Assembly: GCF_900239495.1 (NCBI RefSeq)
Contig: NZ_OENE01000035.1
Coordinates: 1 to 37,503 of the forward strand
Length of the DNA: 37,503 nt
Source: Tenacibaculum finnmarkense genomovar ulcerans
GTDB taxonomy: Bacteria > Bacteroidota > Bacteroidia > Flavobacteriales > Flavobacteriaceae
Reading direction: 5' to 3'
Both the position numbers and the translations under genes were made by a program. The notes beneath the pieces are model-generated. The model had not been told where the DNA came from. It did not search any database and saw nothing but the letters and a program-made list of their open reading frames with translations. Below, in pieces: positions 29,817-37,503 of this stretch. Position 1 is the stretch's first letter, and every line of letters begins with the position of its first letter.

Positions 29817-30197
29817 ATGAGTACAGATAATACATTAATAGCAAAAGCTCAGGAACTTCAAATTGAAGTTCCTGAAAATGCTACAGAAAAAGAAATAGTT
29901 GATTTAATTAAAGTGGCGGAACACCCTATTTTAACGGAAAATCTAGCGGAAGCAAACGAAATAATTTTAGGATTAGAAGATGATTTAAAAGCTGAGATTC
30001 AGAAAAATACAAAAAAAGTTCCTGTTGATTTGTTGCTTTACAAGTCAAAGAAAGGGATTTCTTACGAGTTAAAAGTTCCATCTTTTAGATTTCAGGGCGA
30101 AAAGCATATTTCAAAAGAGGTTAATACTAATGTTGAATTAATGGAAGCTTTAATTAAAGCTAAATTTATTCACTTAAAGCAGTTAGAAGATGAGTAA
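29817..30197 (+). CDS. phage protein with HeH/LEM-like N-terminus, 126 aa
   Basis: The first 35 residues (LIAKAQELQIEVPENATEKEIVDLIKVAE) look like a HeH/SAP-type helix-extended-loop-helix, common in small phage head proteins. The rest is a soluble domain of unknown role (LLLYKSKKGISYELKVPSFRFQGEKHISKEV). It overlaps the next gene by eight bases. A head-decoration or head-completion role is inferred from position. Confidence 0.6.
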   Translation: MSTDNTLIAKAQELQIEVPENATEKEIVDLIKVAEHPILTENLAEANEIILGLEDDLKAEIQKNTKKVPVDLLLYKSKKGISYELKVPSFRFQGEKHISKEVNTNVELMEALIKAKFIHLKQLEDE

Positions 30198-30759
30198 AAT
30201 TAAAATAGAATCAATCGGTGGTCCGACAGGTTGTGAAGTTTCAGGAGCATTTTCACATACTGAAGTTTTCATTGCTTTTCTAGAGGATTTCGAAACTGTA
30301 AATGCGCCTAAAAAAAGATGCGGACCAGATGCAGCTGTTAAATTGGAAGATTTAGTAACGATCACGGAAAGCCATGTCTTTAAAACAGGCTGTGGTTTTA
30401 CCCAGTATAAAGCAATTGAGCAAACAGTCGGTTTAGAGACTAATCAAATTGGCGACCCAACAAAATCACCTGTTCAGGAGAATAAGTTAACGTTGCAATT
30501 ATTAGGCTCTAAACCTGAATTACTAGGCGCAAAACGTCAATTAAAAGGACGTGAATTAATCGTATGTGTCCCGGAATTCGGTAGCGGAAATATGCGTCAA
30601 GTAGGGTCAGCAAAATACGCTGCAAAACTTACCGAGTCTAGTTCGAAAATCGAGCAAGCTAGTGAGGGTGAAAACACAACTACATTTGTATTCACGGATA
30701 AACAGATGTACGATGCCCCTATTTATAAAGGTGATATAGATAAACAACCTGTAAATTAA
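30190..30759 (+). CDS. putative tail tube or head-tail structural protein, 189 aa
   Basis: The 189-residue beta-rich product (SKIKIESIGGPTGCEVSGAFSHTEVFIAFLEDFETVN; ENKLTLQLLGSKPELLGAKRQLKGRELIVCVPEFGSGNMRQVGSAKYAAKLTESSSKIEQASEGENTTTFVFT) has the composition and length of tail tube proteins, but no diagnostic motif. It ends the capsid operon, just before a rho-independent terminator. Confidence 0.6.
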   Translation: MSKIKIESIGGPTGCEVSGAFSHTEVFIAFLEDFETVNAPKKRCGPDAAVKLEDLVTITESHVFKTGCGFTQYKAIEQTVGLETNQIGDPTKSPVQENKLTLQLLGSKPELLGAKRQLKGRELIVCVPEFGSGNMRQVGSAKYAAKLTESSSKIEQASEGENTTTFVFTDKQMYDAPIYKGDIDKQPVN

Positions 30760-30784
30760 TGTTATAAGTAAATATTTTAAAATA

Positions 30785-30814
30785 AAAAACCACTCTATTA
30801 TGAGTGGTTTTTTT
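30785..30814 (+). terminator. rho-independent terminator after the capsid operon
   Basis: AAAAACCACTC and GAGTGGTTTTT pair around TATTAT, followed by Ts. It ends the P2 transcript just before the next late promoter. Confidence 0.9.
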
Positions 30815-30816
30815 GT

Positions 30817-30851
30817 GTCCTATTTTAACATATTGACAATTACCATTTTTA
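30817..30851 (+). promoter_or_regulatory. late promoter P3
   Basis: GTCCTATTTTAACA at 30817-30830 differs from P1 and P2 at one position. The -7 region at 30844-30851 is CATTTTTA, a weak match at the same spacing. The ATG of the next gene is only five bases further, so its transcript would be nearly leaderless or start downstream. Confidence 0.6.
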
Positions 30852-30855
30852 CACT

Positions 30856-31584
30856 ATGAAAATAGAAAAATGGTTTAAAGAGGGCTGTAATTACAGCGAA
30901 GGTGTTTTATTATATATTTCAAAAAAAGGTCATAATACAAACTTAGCGCGTTTATTTACCAGAAAAGAAAGTGTTTATAATTTAGAGAAATTAAAACATG
31001 AATTACGGAAATTTACAGATACTGAAATTGAAACAATTGCGGTTCCTGAAAAGAAAATACCGCAAATCATAAATAAAAAACCTCCAGAAAAACACAAAAC
31101 TACCCGTGGCTTCTATCGGTTAAATCAATTAGCTATCGAGCTACACCCGTTATCGATTAAACAACGGAATGATTTTCAAAAAGCAATTTCTTTAAAATTG
31201 AAACTAAACAGCCTGCATGCTTCAGAAGAAGGTATTGCGTTGACGTTGTGTTTGGAGATTGAGCATTTATTTGATGCTATTGACACTGCGCAACGTGTTT
31301 TAGATCATTACGTAACTCACAAAGTAATATTAAATATTACGCCAAGAAACTACACTGATTTAAACGCCGCGCAATTACTTCAGGCACGCAACAATAAAAG
31401 AGTAGCAGTTTCAAGATACCAGACAAAAGTAGCCAACCTCACTATTGATGTTTCAAAAAAACAAACAATAGCCGTAGCTACCAAAAAAAAGATTTCACTC
31501 GGTAAAGCTAAAAGTAAGCTGCTCGAACACCAGTTAGATCTACAAGTTTTAAATGAATTAATTAATCAACCAAAAAATAGTTAG
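30856..31584 (+). CDS. hypothetical coiled-coil phage protein, 242 aa
   Basis: Not assigned. The basic 242-residue product begins MKIEKWFKEGCNYSEGVLLYISKKG. It has a proline/lysine linker (KKIPQIINKKPPEKHKTTRGFYRLNQLAIELHPL) and long helices to the end. It ends directly before the small terminase gene in the P3 operon, so it may act in packaging or head assembly. The order hypothetical-small terminase-large terminase suggests a regulatory or packaging-accessory role. Confidence 0.6.
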   Translation: MKIEKWFKEGCNYSEGVLLYISKKGHNTNLARLFTRKESVYNLEKLKHELRKFTDTEIETIAVPEKKIPQIINKKPPEKHKTTRGFYRLNQLAIELHPLSIKQRNDFQKAISLKLKLNSLHASEEGIALTLCLEIEHLFDAIDTAQRVLDHYVTHKVILNITPRNYTDLNAAQLLQARNNKRVAVSRYQTKVANLTIDVSKKQTIAVATKKKISLGKAKSKLLEHQLDLQVLNELINQPKNS

Positions 31585-32154
31585 ATGGAAAATGGTCTGC
31601 AATTAAAAAAGGGGCGAGATTCTTCTTTTGATAAAATATTTGCTTTTTATAAAAACCCCGAAAAATACGAATTAACAACTAAACAGATAACTATTAAAAA
31701 TCGTTGGCTTGCTGCGTGGACTTTGAGGCTAGAAGGGAACACACCAACAAAAGCGGCGGAAAAACTACAGGAGGTTTACAAAGAGGAAAAACTATCCAGG
31801 GCGCAGGCATTTAGAGATGTTCAAAATTCCGAAAAACTATACGGAAGTATTATTAATGCTGACAGAACAGGAAGGATGGCAATTCATTATGAATATGCTT
31901 TAAATGCGTACAATAAATCAATGGAAGCGAAAGATTTTAAAGCTGCTAAAGGTTTTTTAGCTGAAATGCGAGAATCTATGCCGTTTGAAGATAGTCAGTC
32001 TTTTAACCCTGAGAAACTTGAAAATAAACCTGTTAAGCTTACTGTTGAAAACGCTGTTGAGCAAGCAATCAAGAATCATTTAAAAACGGGTGTTTTAGAT
32101 TTTAACACTTTAGAAGTTGAAGATGTAAATCATGAAGATATAACCGATGAATAA
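31585..32154 (+). CDS. terminase small subunit
   Basis: The 189-residue product has an N-terminal HTH-like region (LTTKQITIKNRWLAAWTLRLEGNTPTKAAEKLQEVYKEEKLSRAQAFRDVQNSEKLYG), an oligomerisation helix segment (YALNAYNKSMEAKDFKAAKGFLAEMRESMPF) and an acidic C-terminus. It starts at the stop of the preceding gene and overlaps the large terminase by eight bases. Small terminases recognise the packaging site and load the large subunit. The sequence is diverged, so context carries part of the call. Confidence 0.75.
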   Translation: MENGLQLKKGRDSSFDKIFAFYKNPEKYELTTKQITIKNRWLAAWTLRLEGNTPTKAAEKLQEVYKEEKLSRAQAFRDVQNSEKLYGSIINADRTGRMAIHYEYALNAYNKSMEAKDFKAAKGFLAEMRESMPFEDSQSFNPEKLENKPVKLTVENAVEQAIKNHLKTGVLDFNTLEVEDVNHEDITDE

Positions 32155-33658
32155 GTTTTTAAAGATAATTTTAAACGCCGCGCAATTAGCGGCGGTTATC
32201 GCAGTAACAGTATCAGGAAAAACAAAAATATATTTAGAATGGGGGCGTGGTACTGGTAAATCATTTATTCTGGCATTCTTTATAAAGGAAATGGTAAAGC
32301 AAATGCCAGGCGCTTCTTTTGCGTTAATTGGATCAACATATCAGCAAATCTTATCAAGAACATTGCCTTCTACCAAAAAAGGATTAGCTCTTTTAGGCCT
32401 ATACGAAGGTGTCGATTATGTTGTTGGTAAAAATGGAGCGTCGTTAGGATTTGCTGAACCTATTTACGCGCCGAATAAATGGGGTAATATTATTCATTTC
32501 AGTAATGGCGCTACTTTTCAGTTAGTTTCTTTAGATAATCCTGAAAGTGGCCGTGGTTTAAATTCCTTCGGCATCGTGTCCGATGAAGCCGCATTATTAG
32601 ATCCTATTAAATTATACAATAATGTAAAAACAACCAATCGAGCAAAGGAAGCACGATTTGAAAAATGTTCAATGTTAGGAATTGAAGTGTACGCATCGTC
32701 AACGCCAATAACAAAGAAAGGTAAATGGTTTACGGACATGGAAGATGTGGCGCGTAAAAACCCTAAAAAATACGCATTTATAAAAGCATCGGCGTTAATT
32801 AATAAATTGAATTTACGGGCGGAATGGTTCGAGGAGATGAAAAACGAATCGCCATCAGATTTAATATATAATGCTGAGATATTAAACATAAGACCTAACG
32901 AGATATTAAATGGTTTTTACCCTCAGTTAAACGCTAAGAAGCATTATTACACGGATTATGATAATGAATATTTAGAAGGGATTACAAATGAATATACAAA
33001 AGCTTCTTTTAATTGTAAGCAAGATAATGACATAGATAATTCAAAGCCATTGATAATATCAATTGATTGGGGTACATTTATTTCAGCTGTTATTAGCCAA
33101 AAACTCCCAAACAAATACCGTGTTCTAAAATCGTTCTGGGCAAGTCAGTCGTCGGAATCAAGAGATTTGGAGGATCTGATTAATGATTTCGTTGAGTATT
33201 ACGCGCCTTTATCAAATAAGGTAGTGCATTTGTATTATGGCCACGATGGTAATGCCAAGGTAAAACGAGGAACTAATGAGACTTATGGTGATGTATTAGT
33301 TCGATTACTTCAGAACAAAGGGTGGGCTGTTTATGATAAGAGTAAGCGTAAACCTGTAGCACCGCACAACGATAAGTATATATTAATCAATATGATGTTG
33401 AAGGCTACTAGTTCGCGATACCCAACCATTGAAATCAACGAGCAAAACAACCCTGATTTAATTATAGGATTGGAACGTTCGGAAGCATCAGAAGGTAAGA
33501 ACGGTATTCAGAAAGTAAAGAAAGATGAGCGAAATTCGAGCATGAAGCAGGAGCACACCACGCACTTGCCAGATGCGTTTGATATACCATTGTATTCATT
33601 GTACAAAGATTTGTTGAAACCTGAAAGAGAATATTGGAGATTGCAGACCACGCTTTAA
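32147..33658 (+). CDS. terminase large subunit
   Basis: The 503-residue product has Walker A GRGTGKS (33-39) and Walker B with D146-E147 (FGIVSDEAALL). The RNase-H-type nuclease shows Asp307 (ISIDWGT), Asp367 (YYGHDGNAK) and Asp476/479 (HLPDAFDI). It powers DNA packaging into proheads and cuts concatemers. The gene overlaps the small subunit, as in most tailed phages. It is intact, so this element still encodes a complete packaging motor. Confidence 0.93.
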   Translation: MNKFLKIILNAAQLAAVIAVTVSGKTKIYLEWGRGTGKSFILAFFIKEMVKQMPGASFALIGSTYQQILSRTLPSTKKGLALLGLYEGVDYVVGKNGASLGFAEPIYAPNKWGNIIHFSNGATFQLVSLDNPESGRGLNSFGIVSDEAALLDPIKLYNNVKTTNRAKEARFEKCSMLGIEVYASSTPITKKGKWFTDMEDVARKNPKKYAFIKASALINKLNLRAEWFEEMKNESPSDLIYNAEILNIRPNEILNGFYPQLNAKKHYYTDYDNEYLEGITNEYTKASFNCKQDNDIDNSKPLIISIDWGTFISAVISQKLPNKYRVLKSFWASQSSESRDLEDLINDFVEYYAPLSNKVVHLYYGHDGNAKVKRGTNETYGDVLVRLLQNKGWAVYDKSKRKPVAPHNDKYILINMMLKATSSRYPTIEINEQNNPDLIIGLERSEASEGKNGIQKVKKDERNSSMKQEHTTHLPDAFDIPLYSLYKDLLKPEREYWRLQTTL

Positions 33659-33942
33659 AATACCAGGTAGATTTTCATATATCGCTGTTTTCAAAAACGG
33701 TAATTGTCAATATTCAAAGGACGGGGCGAGAAGAAAAGCTTTTAAAGAGATTTTTAAATAAAAAACAAGAATTGACTTCTTAGGTTTTATAGGTGTTTCA
33801 GCTTGTTTTCGTTTTTAAGAATGAGATTATCGCGTAAAAAAACACCTAAAACACACTGTTTTTATCCGTAAACGATTCAAAATAGTGTGTTTTTGATGTA
33901 AATACATCTTTTTACGAGACTAAAACTGCGAAAAAAATAGCT
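33659..33942. other. gene-poor stretch after the large terminase
   Basis: No ATG-started ORF is convincing. Two overlapping frames remain open for about 50 codons (one ends in a segment like SKDGARRKAFKEIFK, stopping near 33761; the other stops near 33781), so a TTG-started micro-protein or an eroded gene is possible. Inverted repeats AGGTGTTT/AAACACCT, AAAACACACT/AGTGTGTTTT (33848-33857 with 33884-33893) and GATGTA-AA-TACATC (33895-33908, followed by Ts) probably form the terminator region of the P3 operon. Confidence 0.45.
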
Positions 33943-33977
33943 GTCCTATTTTAAAAGTCGCTATTGTGTGTATTTAG
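33943..33977 (+). promoter_or_regulatory. late promoter P4
   Basis: GTCCTATTTTAAAA at 33943-33956 is identical to P1 and P2. The -7 region (around 33969-33977, TGTATTTAG) is a poor TAnnTTTG match. It precedes the portal operon. Confidence 0.6.
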
Positions 33978-33981
33978 CATT

Positions 33982-34320
33982 ATGAAAGAAATATCATTAA
34001 AACAAGCGCTTGCTATTATGGACCAAAAAGATAAGGAAGGAAATGCGTTTCCTTTTGATATTACTTTCAGGTCCTTGCAGCGAAATTCTAAAACAGGGGG
34101 TCATTTATATAATTATACTCAGGTTAAAAGATTAAGGCCGAAAATCGGGAAATCAACAAAAGCTTCATTAATAAAAGCAGTTCAATCTGCGGAAAAAATA
34201 AAAAAGCAGCCAGATCACTTTGTAAATAGAACTCGAAATTTAGAGCTGCAAAACGGAGAAATTAAAAAGATTCACATCAGATTGATAATTTCAATTAACG
34301 GTCAAAACGTAATATATTAA
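33982..34320 (+). CDS. hypothetical phage protein before the portal, 112 aa
   Basis: The ATG at 33982 (MKEISLKQALAIMDQKD) is preferred; an upstream ATG at 33964 lies inside the promoter. The 112-residue product has a compact alpha/beta look (FPFDITFRSLQRNSKTGGHLYNYTQVKRLRPKIGKS) and a C-terminal strand (IKKIHIRLIISINGQNVIY). It occurs two bases before the portal gene. No family is assigned; a head-assembly accessory is a guess from position. Confidence 0.6.
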   Translation: MKEISLKQALAIMDQKDKEGNAFPFDITFRSLQRNSKTGGHLYNYTQVKRLRPKIGKSTKASLIKAVQSAEKIKKQPDHFVNRTRNLELQNGEIKKIHIRLIISINGQNVIY

Positions 34321-34322
34321 AC

Positions 34323-35663
34323 ATGAGTGTAATATTTCAAGGAGATTTTGCAATAGCAGGGGGGAGTAAAAAAGCGGTGGTTTCGTTTTCGAAAAAAACA
34401 GCAGACGCTACGGTAACAAGTGTTATTGTTGAGTCTGAAAATGCGGCAGGAAAAGTAGCTTCGTGGGGGCCTAATAATGACTTTCCGCAGAAATTAACAA
34501 AAAAAACAAAACCTGCCGGGTCGCTTCGTTCAGGGTTAAGAGTTAACCGAAAAGCTCACTATGGTTCTGGTTTTATAATCGTAAAAGAAACCACCGAAAA
34601 AGGTAAAAGAGTAATTCAGCATCAATGCTTGCATGAATTAAAGGATGTTCATGCGTTTTTTAAACGCAATAATATGAAGCGGTTTTTTAAAGAAATTATT
34701 GCTGACTTGGAATACTGGGAATTAGCGTTTCCTGAATACGTGTTATCAAATGATTTTAATACGATTAACAAGGTAAAAAGGCAGTTCACTGCTGATTCTC
34801 GTTTTGAAATAATGAGCGAAGAAAATCGCAAAATAAACAACGTATATGTTTCTTCAAAATGGGCGGAAGGCGTTGAAGTCGCATCTAAATATGTCGATAT
34901 AATACCTTTAATGGATAGTGATTTGTCAGCCATTGAAGTAAAAGAGTATTGCAAAGCAAATAACATTCATAATTTTATTAGAACCGTTGGTTATCCGTTA
35001 ATTAACAACGGGTACTACCCAGACCCGGAGTGGCAATCAATCGAAAGTAGTGGTTGGCTAGACATAATCAACTCCATTCCGAAGTACAAAAAAGCGTTTT
35101 TGGAAGATAAAGTAAACATCAACTACCACATAGAGGTTTACGAAGAGTATTTCGAGCGTCAATATAAAGAGGACTGGCAGTCATTTACTCCAGAAAAACG
35201 TGAAAGTGTTAGAACCGACTTCGTGCAAGGTTTAGATAAAGCTTTGCGAGGCGTGGAGAACGGTGGTAAATCAGTAATGTCAATGATTTACAAAGACGAT
35301 AATGGCACGCCGCAACCAGGTTTAAAAATTACCGAAATAGGGAACTCAAACAAAGATGGCGCTTACTTAGATGACACCGCCGCAGGTATTCAGGCAGCAT
35401 TAACAGCTGCAGGAGTTGATCCGTCATTAATTGGGGCGGGTATTCCTGGAGGTCTTGGTGCAGGTTCCGGATCAGACAAAAGAGAAGCTTGGTTTATTTT
35501 ATCGGCATTAATGAAGCCGAATCGTGAAACTACTTTAGAGATTTTCGAATTTATACAAGATTATAACGGATGGGACCCACAGTTAATAGGTGCATTTGAA
35601 GATACGGAATTAACAACTTTAGACAAAAACCCAACAGGAACACAAAAAGCAGCGCAAGTATGA
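34323..35663 (+). CDS. portal protein
   Basis: The 446-residue product has a portal-like layout: an N-terminal region with WGPNNDFPQKL and a GSLRSGLRVNRKAHYGSGFII segment, a central domain, and near the C-terminus GSGSDKREAWFILSALMKPNRETTLEIFEFIQDYNGWDPQL, a stretch typical of portal stem and wing helices. Portals form the dodecameric ring through which the terminase pumps DNA. The gene overlaps the next one by four bases. It is separated from the terminase by a non-coding gap and its own promoter P4, an unusual arrangement. Confidence 0.75.
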   Translation: MSVIFQGDFAIAGGSKKAVVSFSKKTADATVTSVIVESENAAGKVASWGPNNDFPQKLTKKTKPAGSLRSGLRVNRKAHYGSGFIIVKETTEKGKRVIQHQCLHELKDVHAFFKRNNMKRFFKEIIADLEYWELAFPEYVLSNDFNTINKVKRQFTADSRFEIMSEENRKINNVYVSSKWAEGVEVASKYVDIIPLMDSDLSAIEVKEYCKANNIHNFIRTVGYPLINNGYYPDPEWQSIESSGWLDIINSIPKYKKAFLEDKVNINYHIEVYEEYFERQYKEDWQSFTPEKRESVRTDFVQGLDKALRGVENGGKSVMSMIYKDDNGTPQPGLKITEIGNSNKDGAYLDDTAAGIQAALTAAGVDPSLIGAGIPGGLGAGSGSDKREAWFILSALMKPNRETTLEIFEFIQDYNGWDPQLIGAFEDTELTTLDKNPTGTQKAAQV

Positions 35664-36604
35664 TAGTACAAACAACCGATCAACTCCGTGAACATATATC
35701 TGTAAATGGTTCTGTGAATATTGAAAATCTAAGTCCTTATTTACGAAAAGCAACCCGTAATTTTTTAAAACCACTAATCGGAACAGCTCAGATAGCTGTT
35801 TTTGAACAAACCCAAACAGACCCGATATTAATAGAGGCGCAGGTACTGGCTAGAGAGGTTGTTGCCAATTTTGGTTATTATTTGTACTTACCTATTGGTG
35901 CAGTTCAAGCCTCAGATGCCGGTTTTTTTGTCGTCGATTCGGAAAACACAAAACAAGCTTCCGATAAACAATTTAAAGAATTGCAACGGTCTTTTAAAAA
36001 GTCTGGGCATGAAGCTTTAGATGATTTATTAGATTACATGGAGCAATCTGCGGATAAATTCCTCGATTGGTTCAATTCTGATTATTACACAGTTTACAAA
36101 GAGTTGTTGGTTAATAAAACGAGCATATTTAATAAATGGTACTACATTTTTAATAGCCGTCAAACTTTTGTAGCGATGATGCCTACTATTCGAATTGTTG
36201 AAGATCAGTTTATAAAAGCTGTAATAGGTAGCGAATTGTTAGATAATTTGAAAAGCAATCAAACTATCCAGGAGCGAAAAGAAGTAAAAGAATATTTGCA
36301 GCAAGCAATTGTAGCATTTACGGTTATGAAAACAGTAGATAACGGGATGTTTATCTTAGACGCACGAGGAATGCACATGAAATTCGACGTGCTGCCTTAC
36401 GAAAAATCGGTAACAAATGTCAATCTAAAAGTAAATGACTTTTTAGTTCGAACGAAAAGAAATAAAAAAGTGGCAGGCGAAGAGTATTTGATAATGGCGA
36501 AAGAGATTATTCTTAAAAATCCTACTCTTTTTCCTGAGTTCAAAATTAAACCCGTCAGAAATAATTTAAAAATAACTGTTACAAAAGGAATCGTGGGCTT
36601 TTAA
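35660..36604 (+). CDS. DUF6712-type head-tail connector protein
   Basis: The 314-residue product begins MIVQTTDQLREHISVNGSVN, followed by LSPYLRKATRNFLKPLIG, a start that I associate with the DUF6712 family of Bacteroidetes phages. It consists of a duplicated helical domain: DQLREHI...FLKPLIG in the first half is echoed by VEDQFIKAVIGSELLDNLKS and the following helices in the second. Position after the portal fits a connector that bridges portal and tail. It ends just before late promoter P5. Confidence 0.7.
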   Translation: MIVQTTDQLREHISVNGSVNIENLSPYLRKATRNFLKPLIGTAQIAVFEQTQTDPILIEAQVLAREVVANFGYYLYLPIGAVQASDAGFFVVDSENTKQASDKQFKELQRSFKKSGHEALDDLLDYMEQSADKFLDWFNSDYYTVYKELLVNKTSIFNKWYYIFNSRQTFVAMMPTIRIVEDQFIKAVIGSELLDNLKSNQTIQERKEVKEYLQQAIVAFTVMKTVDNGMFILDARGMHMKFDVLPYEKSVTNVNLKVNDFLVRTKRNKKVAGEEYLIMAKEIILKNPTLFPEFKIKPVRNNLKITVTKGIVGF

Positions 36605-36610
36605 AACACT

Positions 36611-36645
36611 GTCCTATTTTAAAGATTGAAGTAACTCGATATTTG
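36611..36645 (+). promoter_or_regulatory. late promoter P5
   Basis: GTCCTATTTTAAAG at 36611-36624 and GATATTTG at 36638-36645 have the same spacing as P1. It precedes the micro-protein and the tail-fibre gene. Confidence 0.7.
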
Positions 36646-36663
36646 ATATATAATTAAAATAAT

Positions 36664-36783
36664 ATGATACGGATTTTTAGTGAATTTTATCAAAATGCAA
36701 AAAAAAAAATAACTTCTTTTTTTAAAACAGACTCAGAGATAATTACCTGCGACAGAGAAGATATAACCTGTGATATAGATTAG
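36664..36783 (+). CDS. micro-protein before the tail fibre, 39 aa
   Basis: A 39-residue frame starts MIRIFSEFYQNAKKKITSFF and ends with an acidic part containing two similar TCDRED/TCDID pieces. It lies 19 bases after P5 and 3 bases before the tail-fibre gene. The short internal duplication and the two Cys are notable. The function is unknown. Confidence 0.5.
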   Translation: MIRIFSEFYQNAKKKITSFFKTDSEIITCDREDITCDID

Positions 36784-36786
36784 ATA

Positions 36787-37503
36787 ATGGCGTTTACAGA
36801 AAGAATTAATACAGGAATTGCGCCGAATGACGGTAAAGGTGCGGGTTTGCGAACTAATATGCGAATTTTGATAGCGAATGATGTTTATCTACGTGAATTA
36901 CTTGTGCTCAACAAAAGCATATTAAGTTCGTTGGAATCAAATTACACCGACCACAATCACGACGACAGGTATTATCGAATTCATCAAATAGATCAGTTTT
37001 TAAACGCTAAACTCGGTATAAACCAAACCGCAAAAAACGCTCATAAGCTTGGCAACCATCCGCCTGAATATTACGCAAAAAAAGACCACAACCACGATGA
37101 TATTTATCAGCTAAAAAATGAAGAAAATGGGGCGTTTATAAGTAGTCAAAAGTTATTGGAGCCAAAAACAGGAAAAGCTTTATTTCCAGAATTAAAAGGC
37201 TCAGGGATATCACTTTCAATCAACTCTACTGGGTCAACAGGCTATCCTTATCAATATGGGTCATCTGTTCACTTTTTTTTCGGATCGAAAACAGAGGGCA
37301 GTCAGAATTTAAAACTTCGTGCATTTACATTGTGGAAAGATACACGTTCTAATACATTGTATCATCAAGGTTATGACGACAATGGTGTAGCTACTGGTTT
37401 TAAAAAGATATTTAACGAAGATAATCTACAAAAATCAGATGTCGATAAGTTAAATGTAGATGCCGCTACACTTAATGGTGAATTACCTGCTTTTTACGCC
37501 AAT
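36787..37503 (+). CDS. tail fibre or receptor-binding protein, 3' end cut
   Basis: The first 239 residues are present and the frame runs off the window. They contain tail-fibre repeats: NYTDHNHDDRYYRIHQIDQFLNAKL, then ANKLG-type AHKLGNHPPEYYAKKDHNHDDIYQL, and finally VDAATLNGELPAFYAN. The HNHDD.Y and LGN..PEYYA motifs are typical of trimeric fibres that bind metal ions through histidines. The middle part (GSGISLSINSTGSTGYPYQYGSSVHFFFG) resembles a host-binding or beta-helix segment. It probably sets host range. It is transcribed from P5. Confidence 0.8.
   Translation, partial: MAFTERINTGIAPNDGKGAGLRTNMRILIANDVYLRELLVLNKSILSSLESNYTDHNHDDRYYRIHQIDQFLNAKLGINQTAKNAHKLGNHPPEYYAKKDHNHDDIYQLKNEENGAFISSQKLLEPKTGKALFPELKGSGISLSINSTGSTGYPYQYGSSVHFFFGSKTEGSQNLKLRAFTLWKDTRSNTLYHQGYDDNGVATGFKKIFNEDNLQKSDVDKLNVDAATLNGELPAFYAN

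Larger units (their letters stand above)
14564..37503. mobile_element. element 2: tailed temperate prophage, right end outside the window
   Basis: This block has a repressor/early switch, replication genes, an HNH endonuclease, a small-gene array and a tailed-phage morphogenesis module (protease/scaffold, capsid, terminases, portal, connector, tail fibre start). The last gene is cut by the window edge, so tail, lysis and possibly integrase genes lie beyond it. Three genes carry defects or doubtful reading frames (KilA-N, Tad2-like, and an overlapping pair near 18620), so early functions may be partly decayed. Confidence 0.85.

Overview
The window looks like a low-GC member of the Bacteroidetes, most likely a marine Flavobacteriia. 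Promoter -7 boxes fit TAnnTTTG, Shine-Dalgarno sites are weak or A-rich, and lipoproteins of the CSSDDD type and Bacteroidetes-type phage proteins are present. One host-type gene (DUF4184 membrane protein, 96-824, minus) sits at the left edge. Almost everything to its right reads as two tandem mobile elements.

Element 1 (about 896-14472) carries a tyrosine integrase, a cluster of GAGTATAAAA repeats, a lipoprotein beside a CI-type repressor (both minus), and a tandem 11-bp operator-like array. Rightward from there come a small HTH protein, a primase-helicase split by a -1 frameshift at an A AAA AAC heptamer, several small genes, and a four-TM protein ending in a C2HC zinc finger. These are followed by an array of small gene cassettes separated by hairpins, a strong terminator, and a three-gene module headed by a transglutaminase-fold protein. 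No terminase, portal or capsid gene is recognisable in it, so it may be a satellite or a non-tailed phage.

Element 2 (about 14564 to the right edge) repeats the same plan. It has lipoproteins and a repressor (minus), tandem operator-like repeats, then rightward early genes: HTH protein, KilA-N and Tad2-like genes each broken by an in-frame TAA, LuxR-type regulator, and a primase-helicase of 1150 aa. A second copy of the TM/zinc-finger protein, an HNH endonuclease and another small-gene array with hairpins follow. Next is a 500-bp non-coding stretch full of GTTCAAC repeats, then a tailed-phage morphogenesis module: S49 protease/scaffold, HK97-type capsid, probable tail protein, small and large terminase, portal, DUF6712 connector and a truncated tail fibre. 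No integrase of its own is visible; one could lie beyond the right edge.

Three signals stand out. (1) Gene cassettes in both arrays have ends that match within a cassette and not across each hairpin. This is what integron attC recombination would leave, and both arrays close with nearly the same sequence plus a terminator-like hairpin. (2) Five late transcription units are preceded by GTCCTATTTTAAAA at a fixed distance from a TAnnTTTG-like box, a probable phage-specific late promoter. (3) The two near-identical TM/zinc-finger proteins differ mainly in the repeat-built linker (six 14-residue repeats against five 7-residue repeats), which suggests a shared function linking the two elements.
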